Assembly: GCA_046590705.1 (NCBI GenBank)
Contig: JBKJUK010000015.1
Span: forward strand, 1 to 18,811
Origin: JBKJUK01 sp046590705
Lineage (GTDB): Bacteria > Acidobacteriota > Thermoanaerobaculia > Gp7-AA8
Direction: 5' to 3'
DNA length: 18,811 nucleotides
In this document: positions 6,002 to 14,804 of the stretch, one piece after another
Layout: the number at the start of each line of letters is the position of its first letter
Position numbering within the stretch: the stretch's first letter is position 1
The notes under the pieces: model-generated
What the model saw: only the letters and a program-made list of their open reading frames with translations
Told to the model about the DNA's origin: nothing
The model's database searches: none
Position numbers and translations under genes: made by a program

Positions 6002-8635
6002 ATGACACTACAGAACGGGGCGCGGCTTGGACCGTATGAGATCGTCGCACCGATTGGCGCGGGCGGCATGGGCGAAGTCTTTCGTGCGAAAGATACGCGT
6101 CTCGATCGCAGCGTCGCCATCAAAGTCCTTCCGTCGCACCTGTCGTCCAATCCGCAATTGCGAGAGCGCTTCGATCGCGAGGCTCGCGCCATCTCCGCAC
6201 TGAATCATCCGAACATTTGCACCCTCTACGACGTAGGACACCAGGATGGAGTCGATTACATCGTCATGGAGCTCCTCGAGGGCGAATCGCTCGCAGACCG
6301 TCTGGCGAAAGGCCCGCTGCCGCTCGACCAGGTACTGCGCTACGGAGCACAGATCGCCGAGGGTCTCGACAGAGCGCACCGGCAGGGAATTGTTCACCGG
6401 GATCTGAAACCGGGCAATGTCATGATCACAAAATCGGGAGCGAAACTGCTCGACTTCGGATTGGCCAGGAGTGTGTTGCAGGCGGATGCATCAATGAGCA
6501 GTACTGCTTTCGGCGGAGCAACCGAGCAGAAACCGCTCACGCAGGAAGGCACGATCCTCGGCACGTTTCAGTACATGGCGCCTGAGCAATTCGCGGGGGA
6601 AACAGCGGACGCGCGCACTGACATTTTTTCACTCGGCGCAGTGCTCTACGAGATGCTGACAGGGATTCGAGCGTTTCAGGGAAAGAACAAAACCAGCCTG
6701 ATCGGAGCCATCGTTTCGGGTACGCCGCGCCCTATCAATTCACTGCAGCCGCTCACCCCGCCCGCGCTCGAGCATGTGATCTCGAGATGCCTGGCGAAGG
6801 AGCCTGACGATCGATGGCAGTCGGCACGCGACGTGGCGGAGGAGCTGCGCTGGAGTGGTGAAGCAGGCTCGGTCGGAGGAGCCACTGCTCCCGAGGTTTC
6901 TCATCGCGGACCACGCAGGTACCTGTCCGCAATTCCCACCATCATCGCGCTCCTGGCGACAGCGGGCTTCGCGTATCTCTGGATACAGGGTAGGCGTGAG
7001 CTGGAGCGCGCCAGCGAACCAGTAAGGTTCTCGATCTTCGCCCCGCCGGGGGGCTCGCTCCGGAACGCGCCGGGAGAACTGTCACCGGATGGGCGCAGGA
7101 TGGCTATGCTGGTGGGGAAGGAAGGAGCGACTTCTATCTGGATCCGTCCCATTGCCTCAGGAGTAGCAGAACCGCTGGCCGGTACCGATGGTGCTACCTT
7201 TCCGTTCTGGTCGCCGGACGGCCGAAATCTTGGATTCTTCGCGGATGGAAAGCTGAAACGAATCATGCTGGCAGGTGGTGCCACGCAAATCTTGTGCGAT
7301 GCCGCGAGCGCTCGCGGTGGAAGCTGGAGTCACGACGGAACGATCCTGTTTTCTCCCTCCCTCACTGGCCCGCTTCAGAAAGTGCCGGCGGCTGGAGGCG
7401 TGGCCACAGACGTTTTCCCACTCGACATCGCGCAAAATGAACGATCGCAGCGCTGGCCTTTTTTTCTGGAGAGCGGTAGTGAATTCGTTTACAGCTCGAA
7501 CGATGGCAAAGGAGCCGGAATCTATTTAGCCTCCTTGAAGGACAAGACCAGAGTTCGACTCGTCGATATCGGAACGAGTCCCGGGTACGCGGCAGGCCAT
7601 CTTCTCTTCGTTCGCGATTCGACGCTGTTTGCGCAGCGTCTGGACATTCGAAAGCAGAGGTTGACCGGCGAACCGGTGGCCATCGCCCAGCAGGTGACGG
7701 ACTCAGATGTCGGCAGAGCCGGATTTTCGGCGACCGAGGGTGCTTTGAGTATTCGAAGAGGTGATGCCGATGACCGATCACTGACCTGGCTCGACCGTGC
7801 CGGTGTAGTGACGGGAACGGTCGGCCCGTTCTCGAACTACGACCATCCGGACATCTCGCCCGACGGGCGATTCATCGCGGTCGATCGCTCGGAACATGGC
7901 GCTTATCGGGACCTGTGGCTCTTCGACGTGAGACGTACCACGTTTTCCCGTTTCACATTCGATTCCGGGCGTGACTGGATACTTGCCTGGTCTCCCGACG
8001 GACGCCAGATCGCCTTCACCTCGAATCGGGAAGGAAAAGCGAAGATTTTCGCCAAGGCGGCGAATGGAAGCGGCGGCGACCGCAGACTCGTCAACAGCAC
8101 CTTCAATCTTCACCACTTCGATTGGTCCTCGGATGGTCGTTTCATCGTGGCCGAGCAGGAAGACGCTCGAGGTCGGCGGGCTCTCTGGCTGTTCGAGCTC
8201 GGCAGCGGACGACGACGGCCGGTCGTGCAGAGTGAGTTTCCCGAACTCTATCCGCGCATTTCCCCCGATCGCCGCTGGCTCGCTTATTCCTCCGAGGAGA
8301 CCGGGCGCCAGGAGCTTTACGTGACGTCGCTGACCAGAGGGGGAGGCCGCTGGCAGATTACGACGGAAGGTGGCAGTGGCTCACGCTGGCGGGCCGACGG
8401 GCGCGAGCTTTTCTATTTCACTAAAGGGAAGATGATGTCGGTCAGTATTGCCGCAGGAGAAGACTTCGAAGCAGGACCTCCGCAGCTGTTGTTCGACACG
8501 AAGTTGTCCTTTAACAACCATGCCTTTGATGTGACAGCCGACGGTCAGCGTTTTCTCCTCCCGCTGCTGACAGAGCGAGCGTCCAGCTTCCCGATCGACG
8601 TGACCTTGAACTGGGCCTCGGAGTTGAAGAAGTGA
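6002..8635 (+). CDS. Membrane Ser/Thr protein kinase with C-terminal PD40/TolB-like propeller
   Basis: An 877-residue PknB-type receptor kinase. The kinase domain spans about 11-285, with all key residues present: the glycine loop IGAGGMGEV (18-26), Lys41 in AIKVL, Glu60, HRDLKPGN with Asp134 and Asn139, DFG at 151-153, and APEQ with Glu195. A basic linker (HRGPRRY) precedes one membrane helix at about 308-328. The remainder is about eight 'SPDGR' repeats (for example LSPDGRRMAM, FWSPDGRNLGF, DISPDGRFIAV, AWSPDGRQIAF, RISPDRRWLAY) forming a beta-propeller expected outside the membrane. This kinase-propeller fusion is very common in Acidobacteriota. The propeller probably senses a ligand or a cell-wall or protein partner; the substrate is unknown. 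No Shine-Dalgarno precedes the ATG. It converges with the TPR gene, 146 bp apart. Confidence 0.95.
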   Translation: MTLQNGARLGPYEIVAPIGAGGMGEVFRAKDTRLDRSVAIKVLPSHLSSNPQLRERFDREARAISALNHPNICTLYDVGHQDGVDYIVMELLEGESLADRLAKGPLPLDQVLRYGAQIAEGLDRAHRQGIVHRDLKPGNVMITKSGAKLLDFGLARSVLQADASMSSTAFGGATEQKPLTQEGTILGTFQYMAPEQFAGETADARTDIFSLGAVLYEMLTGIRAFQGKNKTSLIGAIVSGTPRPINSLQPLTPPALEHVISRCLAKEPDDRWQSARDVAEELRWSGEAGSVGGATAPEVSHRGPRRYLSAIPTIIALLATAGFAYLWIQGRRELERASEPVRFSIFAPPGGSLRNAPGELSPDGRRMAMLVGKEGATSIWIRPIASGVAEPLAGTDGATFPFWSPDGRNLGFFADGKLKRIMLAGGATQILCDAASARGGSWSHDGTILFSPSLTGPLQKVPAAGGVATDVFPLDIAQNERSQRWPFFLESGSEFVYSSNDGKGAGIYLASLKDKTRVRLVDIGTSPGYAAGHLLFVRDSTLFAQRLDIRKQRLTGEPVAIAQQVTDSDVGRAGFSATEGALSIRRGDADDRSLTWLDRAGVVTGTVGPFSNYDHPDISPDGRFIAVDRSEHGAYRDLWLFDVRRTTFSRFTFDSGRDWILAWSPDGRQIAFTSNREGKAKIFAKAANGSGGDRRLVNSTFNLHHFDWSSDGRFIVAEQEDARGRRALWLFELGSGRRRPVVQSEFPELYPRISPDRRWLAYSSEETGRQELYVTSLTRGGGRWQITTEGGSGSRWRADGRELFYFTKGKMMSVSIAAGEDFEAGPPQLLFDTKLSFNNHAFDVTADGQRFLLPLLTERASSFPIDVTLNWASELKK

Positions 8636-8781
8636 CGCTGAGCGGTCGAAACTACAGCCCGAGCCCAGCCTCCGACTCCTCGCTCTTCGCAACCTTGCAC
8701 TGCGCTGCGGAAGGGTGAAGTGATGCAGCGGCCTCCCGTCCAGGCACGCAAGTTTGACCTCAGTTTTCGTACTCTCCAGGG

Positions 8782-10413
8782 CTAAAAATCAGCCAGCTGC
8801 AGAGGCGCGTCTGCCCTCTGCCAGGCCTCGGCATACTGGGCGCGGATGAGCGCTGCTGCTTCATTCTTCTCCTGCCCCTCCAGCGCTTTCATCAATCCGA
8901 ACAGCGAACGACCGTTCCGCGGATTACGTTCCAGGTCTTCGCGAAAGATCGTTTCGGCATCGGTGTGCTTTTTCTGTGTCAGGAGGAAAGCGCCGAGCGT
9001 CTCCCGTACTGGATAGAACCAGTCGGAAGGTTCGTCATAGCGGATCTCGTCCTCCAGTGCGATCGCGCTTCGATATTGCGATTCTGCGACGCCGGCCTCA
9101 CCCTTCGCGACTGCAATACGTCCAGCCAGGACTTGGTCTGCGATGCTGAGAATCACCGACGCCTTGTTCAACATGTAGGCTGCGTCGGATGGAACCTTCG
9201 CTTTCGACACCCGGAACCTGGACTGCTCTGCCAGTGCATCCGCGACTCTTCCGAGCGCAGCAAAGGCCACTCCTCTCGAGAACCGGATCAACGCCTCGCT
9301 CTGCGCTCCCGTGGAATGTTCATCGAGAGCGAGGATCTCTTTCCATTTTGCGAATCGCACCAGCAGAAGCGTCGGATAGACGGTCACGCCATCGAGCATC
9401 GGCATCTCTTTCGCCATCGGAAGGAGATTCACTCGCATCGTATCGGCTGCTTTCCTGGCGTCTATGAGTCGACCCTCCATCGCGGCAGCGGCCGAAAGAA
9501 AGTGGAAGTTGTGGTTGTAGTACATCGTTTGATAGAAGCCTGCATTGCCGTAGGCCTTGATATACCGACGATCCACTTCCAGCGCTCGCGCGTTACTCTC
9601 GGAGGCTGAGGCGTAGTCGCCCGTGCGGATGTAGACGTGTGAAGGCATGTGTACGAGGTGACCTGACTCGGGGGCGAGCGCGGCGAGCCGGTTTGCGCTG
9701 GCAAGCGCACGATGCGGTTCACGCGACGCCTCGGTAGCGTGGATGTAGTAGTGATTGGCTCCGAGATGCTGCGGATCGCGCCGAAGAACCGACTCCAGCA
9801 ACGACACGATTTCAAGCGTCCCTTCCTGCGGCGTCCCGTCGTTTTTCCAGAGGTCCCATGGCCGGAGATCCATCAGGCTTTCCGCATACAGCGTCGTCGC
9901 ATCGAGGTCATCGGGATAGCTCGCGACGAGATTCTTCATTGATTTCGCGAAATGGACAGCCAGCGGCGGCATCGATGCTTTCGAATCGGACGAGTAACGG
10001 GCGGCCAATGCCTTGATATACCCGCGCTCACGAGCGGTCGCTTTCTTCGCGAGCTTCATCGCCTGAGTGAGATGTTTGAATGCCTGTGCATGTTGCTCAG
10101 GAGACATCTCGGCGTTGATGTTCGGGCCCAGTGCGTATGCAATTCCCCAGTGAGCCATCGCGAGTTCCGGATCGATCTCCGCGGCCCGCTTGAAGGAGCG
10201 GATTGCGGCTTCGTGATTGAATCCGTAGATGTACGCAAGGCCCTGGGCGAAGAAATCGAACGCCTCCTTTTTCTCTGTCGAGATGGAGAAGCGAACCTTT
10301 CCGAGACCTGTTTCAAGGTGTGTAGCGGCGGGCGACACCACCTCATGGGACGCATGCTGCGCCACGGCGACAGTGCTCAGCATCAGACAAAAGATGGCGA
10401 ACCAGCTTCGCAT
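8782..10413 (-). CDS. Secreted tetratricopeptide-repeat protein
   Basis: 543 residues with a signal peptide (MRSWFAIFCLMLSTVAVAQ) and no lipobox, so a periplasmic or exported protein. GGGAGG lies 7 nt before the ATG. TPR-like helices run through most of the chain: AFDFFAQGLAYIYGFNHEAAIRSF-type units near 50-110 (with EIDPELAMAHWGIAYALGPN), a middle part with HLGANHYYIHATEASREPHRAL and APESGHLVHMPSHVYIRTGDY, and a C-terminal pair including HTDAETIFREDLERNPRN. The HYYIHA...GHLVHMPSHVY block, rich in His and Tyr, is a conserved feature of this family and might be a site for metal or ligand, though that is not established. Function unknown; a scaffold role is likely. It is a single-gene unit, convergent with the kinase. 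Confidence 0.9.
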   Translation of the reverse strand: MRSWFAIFCLMLSTVAVAQHASHEVVSPAATHLETGLGKVRFSISTEKKEAFDFFAQGLAYIYGFNHEAAIRSFKRAAEIDPELAMAHWGIAYALGPNINAEMSPEQHAQAFKHLTQAMKLAKKATARERGYIKALAARYSSDSKASMPPLAVHFAKSMKNLVASYPDDLDATTLYAESLMDLRPWDLWKNDGTPQEGTLEIVSLLESVLRRDPQHLGANHYYIHATEASREPHRALASANRLAALAPESGHLVHMPSHVYIRTGDYASASESNARALEVDRRYIKAYGNAGFYQTMYYNHNFHFLSAAAAMEGRLIDARKAADTMRVNLLPMAKEMPMLDGVTVYPTLLLVRFAKWKEILALDEHSTGAQSEALIRFSRGVAFAALGRVADALAEQSRFRVSKAKVPSDAAYMLNKASVILSIADQVLAGRIAVAKGEAGVAESQYRSAIALEDEIRYDEPSDWFYPVRETLGAFLLTQKKHTDAETIFREDLERNPRNGRSLFGLMKALEGQEKNEAAALIRAQYAEAWQRADAPLQLADF

Positions 10414-10795
10414 CTATTTTCCTCCCGGGCATATTCGGTACTGGGTTCACTTCAAGTATGGCGATTTCTGTCGTTACGATCTACTGATCAACGCTGTAAA
10501 CTCCGAGCGGCTACGCCACCACCGAAATCGACGAAAGCTCTTGAGCTTGTAGCGTGAACCGGGCCTCCGCTCCCGCGTGGGCGCACCTCGGTGATGTTTA
10601 GCTTGTGGAATTGCGCGCCACTTTTTGGTCATCGGCAAACCGGGCACGACGATCCGACAAGGCCACCGGAGAGCGGCGGGGATGTGAACGATGATCGGTG
10701 CATCCTTCGATAGAGAAAAATCCATCTTTCGGCCGATAGAGTCCATGCACCTTCGCATCGTATCCTCGCCTCACGATTCGACGGAGAACGAAAGC
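10414..10795. other. Divergent intergenic region, no gene seen
   Basis: 382 bp between the TPR gene and the PilZ gene. An ATG at 10691 in frame with PilZ would extend that protein by 35 residues without similarity to the domain. A nested stem, GCTAC (10510-10514) with GTAGC (10549-10553) around AAGCTC-TT-GAGCTT (10535-10548), is the only structure noted; its role is unknown. Confidence 0.45.
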
Positions 10796-11089
10796 ATGGG
10801 CAGGGAACGCCGGACAGACACACGCTACGAGATGGAACTCCCAGTGTTTTACGACGGGTCGTGGGCAAAAACCAGTGATGTGAGTGCAAGCGGCGTGAGG
10901 TTCGAGGCCGCTGATCAGATGGAGCCCGGAAGGCAGATTCATTTCCAGCTGCAGTTCAGGGAGACGTGGAAACAGACGGTGGCGGTCTGCGCAGGACGTG
11001 TGATCAGAACGGATGCTGTGGCGTCGAAGTACTTTGTCGCCGCAACGATCGACAGCATTGCATTTGAACCTTCGCGGATGAGCATGTAG
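10796..11089 (+). CDS. PilZ-domain protein (probable c-di-GMP effector)
   Basis: A 97-residue single-domain PilZ protein. PilZ domains bind c-di-GMP through RxxxR and D/NxSxxG motifs; here both are present as ERRTDTRYEM near the N-terminus and DVSASGVRF. Then come MEPGRQIHFQLQF and a C-terminal strand VCAGRVIRTDAVASKYFVAATID. The start at 10796 is chosen because GGAG lies 9 nt upstream and the domain begins at once; the open frame extends upstream to 10691. The last 34 codons are duplicated at 14520-14622. With no other domain it probably acts by binding a partner protein. It converges with the response-regulator remnant that follows it. Confidence 0.85.
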   Translation: MGRERRTDTRYEMELPVFYDGSWAKTSDVSASGVRFEAADQMEPGRQIHFQLQFRETWKQTVAVCAGRVIRTDAVASKYFVAATIDSIAFEPSRMSM

Positions 11090-11270
11090 ACCGCAGCGCT
11101 ACGCGGGCGGTCGCGAACTTCCGGGAGCCGACGCTCAGACCAGCGCGTTCTCTCGAGCGAACTGGGCCAGCTGCATCCTTCCCTTGATCGAAAGCTTTTC
11201 GAAGATCGTGTGGAGATGTGACTTGACAGTGCCTTCGCTGATGAACAGCTTCCCCGCGATTTCGCGTTGG
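10987..11270. repeat. Direct repeat, left copy (PilZ end plus regulator end)
   Basis: 284 bp matching 14520-14804. It covers the 3' end of the intact PilZ gene, the short gap, and the 3' end of a response-regulator gene. Counting differences by eye, the PilZ part has about 6 of 103 and the regulator part about 5 of 136 plus a one-base deletion. The two copies are about 3.53 kb apart and flank the SBBP gene. Confidence 0.92.
11135..11270 (-). pseudogene. Truncated NarL-type response-regulator remnant (HTH end only)
   Basis: On the minus strand this reads REIAGKLFISEGTVKSHLHT and on to the stop at 11135-11137, nearly identical to the last 44 residues of the regulator at 14667-15305. A one-base deletion (TTCGCG-TTGG against TTCGCGGTTGG) breaks the frame at its 5' end, and no receiver domain follows. 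It is therefore a fragment of the DNA-binding domain, without its own start, left by the duplication. Confidence 0.9.
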
Positions 11271-11617
11271 GAGCGAATGGGGTCGCATCTTCAGGCGCTT
11301 GAATACCCGCCGCGCAAAATCTTGGAAACGCTCACAACCACTAGGCCTTGCACCGAGTACACATGGATCTCAGAACCCCCTTGCACATTGGGCTCAGGGC
11401 TTCAGTCGCGTAGACGCCGCTGGCAAGGAGCTCGCCCGAACCGGATCTCGGGTGCAGGCGTGACCGCTTCCGATGTTATTTGACGAATTCCTGCGCGCGT
11501 GTCACGATCCTCGCTGACATCCGCGCGTCACTTCTCAATCCAGTGAAGGCTACAAGGAAGCGCGCAGGCAAACCATATCGAACCGTCGTCTCAGCGCCGA
11601 CAGGCGAAAGGCCGCCA
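11271..11617. other. Region upstream of the SBBP gene, no gene seen
   Basis: 347 bp from the end of the repeat to the chosen SBBP start. The SBBP reading frame is open from 11480, but that 46-residue extension has no signal-peptide character and is probably untranslated. I see no clear promoter or regulatory motif. Confidence 0.4.
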
Positions 11618-14299
11618 ATGTCCTCGAGAAAGTCCTCTTTTCTGATGTCGACCGCGGTCGCGGCGGTTCTGGCTTCGCTCACCACCGCCTTCCCCCTGTT
11701 CGCCAGACCACCCGCGGTACCAGCAGCCTCATACGGCAACCTGCCGCTCAGCTTCGAAGCCAATCGCGGCCAGACCGACAGGCAGGTCCGTTTCACAGCG
11801 CGCGGCCGGGACTACTCGCTGTTCCTCACCTCTACCGAGGCGGTGTTGAGTTTGAAGTCGAACGACCTGTCAGCGGTAGTGAGGATGAAGCTTGACGGCG
11901 CCAGGCGAAACCCCGCGATCACTGGCCTCGAGGAGTTGCCGGGCGTCAGTAACTATTTCATCGGAGGACCCGAGCGCTGGCGACGGGACGTGCCGAGCTA
12001 CGCACGGGTCAAATACGCAGGGGTCTATCCGGGCATCGATCTCGTGTACTACGGCAACCAGCGCCAGATCGAGTACGACTTCGAGGTCGCGCCAGGCGCC
12101 GATCCTGAACGCATCATCCTCACCTTCGCTGGTGCGCGGAACGTGTCCGTCGATCGACTGGGCAGCCTGGTCGTGACGACAAAGGCTGGCGACCTCGTAC
12201 AGCAGCGGCCCTTCGTCTATCAGGACATCGACGGCAAGCGGGTTTCTGTCGAGACCCACTACCGTCTACTTCCGAATTACAAGGTCGGATTTCAGATCGC
12301 CCGCTACGACACCACACGCGCTCTGGTCATCGATCCGGTCCTTGTCTACGCCACCTATCTCGGCGGCAGCGGCAACGACATCGGCCAGGCCATCGCGATC
12401 GATGCAGCCGGCAACACGTACGTGACCGGCTCAACGATATCCACCAACTTTCCGGGCGCGTCGACGAGCGCAATACAGGCTGTTCCCAACGGTAACGAGG
12501 ATGTGTTCGTCGCCAAGTTGAACCCCGCCGGAAATGCTCTCGTATACAGCACGTACCTTGGCGGCAGCGGCGGTGATTTCGGATTCGCCATCGCTGTCGA
12601 TGGCAGCGGTAACGCGTACATCACAGGCCAGACCAGCTCCCCGACCACGATTCAGATGGGGTTCATACCCTTTCCCAGGGTCGGCGCCATCCAGAGCAGC
12701 TACAAAGGTGGAGGGGACACATTCTTCACCAAGCTCAATGCCGCGGGAGATGCGATCGTCTACAGCACCTATTACGGTGGCACCGGCGTGGAACGAGGAC
12801 ACGGCGTCGCCGTCGACAGTGCCGGCCTGGCCTATTTTTCGGGCTCGACGAACTCTCTGAACTTCCCAACCGTTTCACCGTTCCAGGGAATCAACGGCGG
12901 CAGCGATGACGGCTACGTGGTCAAGCTCAACGCCGCCGGCAGTGCTCCCGTTTACAGCACGTATCTCGGCGGCAATGGCAGTGAATACAGCCAGGAGGGT
13001 GGTGGCATCGTCATCGACGAGAGCGGCAATGCCTATGTCGTAGGAACGACTTCCTCCACGAATTTCCCCGGTGCGGCGACATTTACCGACATCCAGCCGA
13101 CATATGGCGGCGGCTTCAATGACGCGTTTTACGTGAAGCTGAACGCCACCGGAAGCGCGCTGCTAAACAGCACGTACCTGGGGGGCAGTGGATACGACTC
13201 CGCCTACGGGATCGCTCTCGGCTTGGACGGTTCCACCTATGTGACCGGTTATACTGATTCCACCAATTTTCCGACCGGAAACGCGCTCCAGCCCTCACGC
13301 AACGGCGTTGCCAACGATGCCTTCGTCGTCAAGATCGCCCCCGCCGGAAACGGCATTCTCTACAGTACCTATCTCGGCGGCAGTGGGGCCGAGACCGCTT
13401 ACGACATTACCGTCGATGCCGGCGGGCGTGCCTACATCTCCGGTACGACCAGCTCCACCGACTTCCCGATGGCGTCGCCGATTCAGGCGTTCCCGAGCGG
13501 CGCGACGGAAATGTTCGTCTCCAAGCTGGGCAGCAACGGAAGTGTGCTTCAGTTCAGCACCTACCTTGGCGGCAGCACAGGCTTCGAGCATGGCCGAGGG
13601 ATCAAGGTCGACACGGCCGGCAATGTGTACGTGACTGGTTCGACCAACTCCACGAACTTTCCCACAGTCGCGGCGTTTCAGGCGGGCTACGGCGGTGGAG
13701 GAAGCGACGCGCTGGTCGTCAAGATCGCGGTGGGTCTCGAGCCAGGCGTGCCGCTGGGTGTGTCGGCGGACGCGCAGTCGACGTCGAACGTCATGGTCAC
13801 CTGGAACGCTGTTGCCGGCGCCACCAGTTATGAGGTGTACCGCGGCTGTAAGGGCGCTCTCCCTTTCATGAGCTCGACTACCAGCACGTCACTCAATGAC
13901 ATCAACGCCTCTCCCAACAGCGCGTACGTCTACTGGGTCCGTGCGGTAAACAGCGCCGGCTCGTCGGAGAACAGCCGCGCCGATCTCGCCACGACTGTGA
14001 TGTTCACCGACGATCCGCTGGTTGCGTTTACGACAATAGTCAAAGCGGCACACATACAGGAATTGCGGAGCGCAGTAAACGCGGTGCGCGTCTGCGCCGC
14101 CCTGAATACGATCGGCTACATCGATTCCCTAGGCCCGGGCACGATCATTCAAGCCAGTCACATTGAGGACTTGCACGTGGCCATGAACGAGGCGCGCTTC
14201 CAACTGAACCTACCGTATGCCGGCTACGGCAGCCCCGTGGTCGCTGGCGAGACCATAAGGGCGAGCAAGTTCACAATGGTGCGCACGGCAATGAAGTAA
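11618..14299 (+). CDS. Secreted SBBP-repeat protein with FN3 and C-terminal helical repeats
   Basis: 893 residues from the ATG at 11618, where AAAGG lies 7 nt upstream and a signal peptide follows (MSSRKSSFLMSTAVAAVLAS...). Residues about 40-235 form the conserved N-terminal domain that precedes SBBP repeats (LSFEANRGQTDRQVRF, YPGIDLVYYGNQRQIEYDF, LVIDPVLVYATYLGG). Seven SBBP repeats follow (about 242-700), each like VYSTYLGGSG...AIAVD-GNAYVTG-T-STNFP, predicted to form a propeller. Then a fibronectin type III-like domain (about 708-790), and at 800-893 three short helices: VKAAHIQELRSAVNAVR, QASHIEDLHVAMNEAR and IRASKFTMVRTAMK. Probably surface-exposed or secreted, in binding or adhesion; function not established. 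It lies between two ~284-bp direct repeats and separates PilZ from its former neighbour. Confidence 0.9.
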   Translation: MSSRKSSFLMSTAVAAVLASLTTAFPLFARPPAVPAASYGNLPLSFEANRGQTDRQVRFTARGRDYSLFLTSTEAVLSLKSNDLSAVVRMKLDGARRNPAITGLEELPGVSNYFIGGPERWRRDVPSYARVKYAGVYPGIDLVYYGNQRQIEYDFEVAPGADPERIILTFAGARNVSVDRLGSLVVTTKAGDLVQQRPFVYQDIDGKRVSVETHYRLLPNYKVGFQIARYDTTRALVIDPVLVYATYLGGSGNDIGQAIAIDAAGNTYVTGSTISTNFPGASTSAIQAVPNGNEDVFVAKLNPAGNALVYSTYLGGSGGDFGFAIAVDGSGNAYITGQTSSPTTIQMGFIPFPRVGAIQSSYKGGGDTFFTKLNAAGDAIVYSTYYGGTGVERGHGVAVDSAGLAYFSGSTNSLNFPTVSPFQGINGGSDDGYVVKLNAAGSAPVYSTYLGGNGSEYSQEGGGIVIDESGNAYVVGTTSSTNFPGAATFTDIQPTYGGGFNDAFYVKLNATGSALLNSTYLGGSGYDSAYGIALGLDGSTYVTGYTDSTNFPTGNALQPSRNGVANDAFVVKIAPAGNGILYSTYLGGSGAETAYDITVDAGGRAYISGTTSSTDFPMASPIQAFPSGATEMFVSKLGSNGSVLQFSTYLGGSTGFEHGRGIKVDTAGNVYVTGSTNSTNFPTVAAFQAGYGGGGSDALVVKIAVGLEPGVPLGVSADAQSTSNVMVTWNAVAGATSYEVYRGCKGALPFMSSTTSTSLNDINASPNSAYVYWVRAVNSAGSSENSRADLATTVMFTDDPLVAFTTIVKAAHIQELRSAVNAVRVCAALNTIGYIDSLGPGTIIQASHIEDLHVAMNEARFQLNLPYAGYGSPVVAGETIRASKFTMVRTAMK

Positions 14300-14666
14300 C
14301 AGCCAGACGACACTGTTCGACGCTAAAGCCAGCGCGCTGTCCGAGATTGCGCGTGTTCGCGCACGGGCCACGCATGTGAGTACGGGGTGTTGAACTGGTA
14401 GCTAGTGTAGTGCCCGCGAAGTCAATGCAAGTTGTCGATGATCGTGGACGATGGTCCTGGCTGACTGAGTCAAACGAACGGCCTGGGATCCTGGCGCACC
14501 TGATCGTCCGGCACGCAGGCTGCGCGGGATGTGTGATCAGAACGGATGTTGTGGCGTCGAAGTACTTTGTCGCTGCAACGATCGACAGCATCGCATTGGA
14601 ACCTTCGCGGATGAGCATGTAGACCGCAGCGCTAACCCGCGGTCGCCAACCTCTGGGAGCCGACGC
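14300..14666. other. Gap after the SBBP gene, including the PilZ remnant
   Basis: 367 bp between the SBBP stop and the response-regulator stop. From 14520 it belongs to the right repeat copy. 14300-14519 shows no recognised gene; an ATG frame from 14410 runs into the PilZ remnant, but its first part does not resemble PilZ. Confidence 0.5.
14520..14622 (+). pseudogene. PilZ C-terminal remnant
   Basis: Reads GCVIRTDVVASKYFVAATID and on through EPSRMSM to a stop at 14620-14622, matching the last strand and helix of the PilZ protein at 10796-11089. The c-di-GMP-binding motifs (RxxxR, DxSxxG) are absent, so it cannot be a working PilZ domain. The copy is the left edge of the right-hand direct repeat. 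Confidence 0.88.
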
Positions 14667-14804
14667 TCAGACCAGCGAGTTCTCTCGAGCGAACTGGGCC
14701 AGTTGCATCCTTCCCTTGATCGAAAGCTTTTCGAAGATCGTGTGGAGATGCGACTTCACAGTGCCTTCGCTGATGAACAGCTTCTCCGCGATTTCGCGGT
14801 TGGA
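14520..14804. repeat. Direct repeat, right copy
   Basis: Partner of 10987-11270. Here the response-regulator part belongs to an intact gene and the PilZ part is truncated, the mirror of the left copy. Homology stops abruptly at both edges, inside genes. Confidence 0.92.

Noticed and set aside
11480..11617. An upstream start giving the SBBP protein 46 more residues.
   Set aside because: The extension would bury the signal peptide inside the protein; the ATG at 11618 has a ribosome site and begins the signal directly.
14410..14622. A small complete gene with a PilZ-like end.
   Set aside because: Only the last 34 codons match PilZ and these lie within the direct repeat; the binding motifs are absent, so I call it a remnant.
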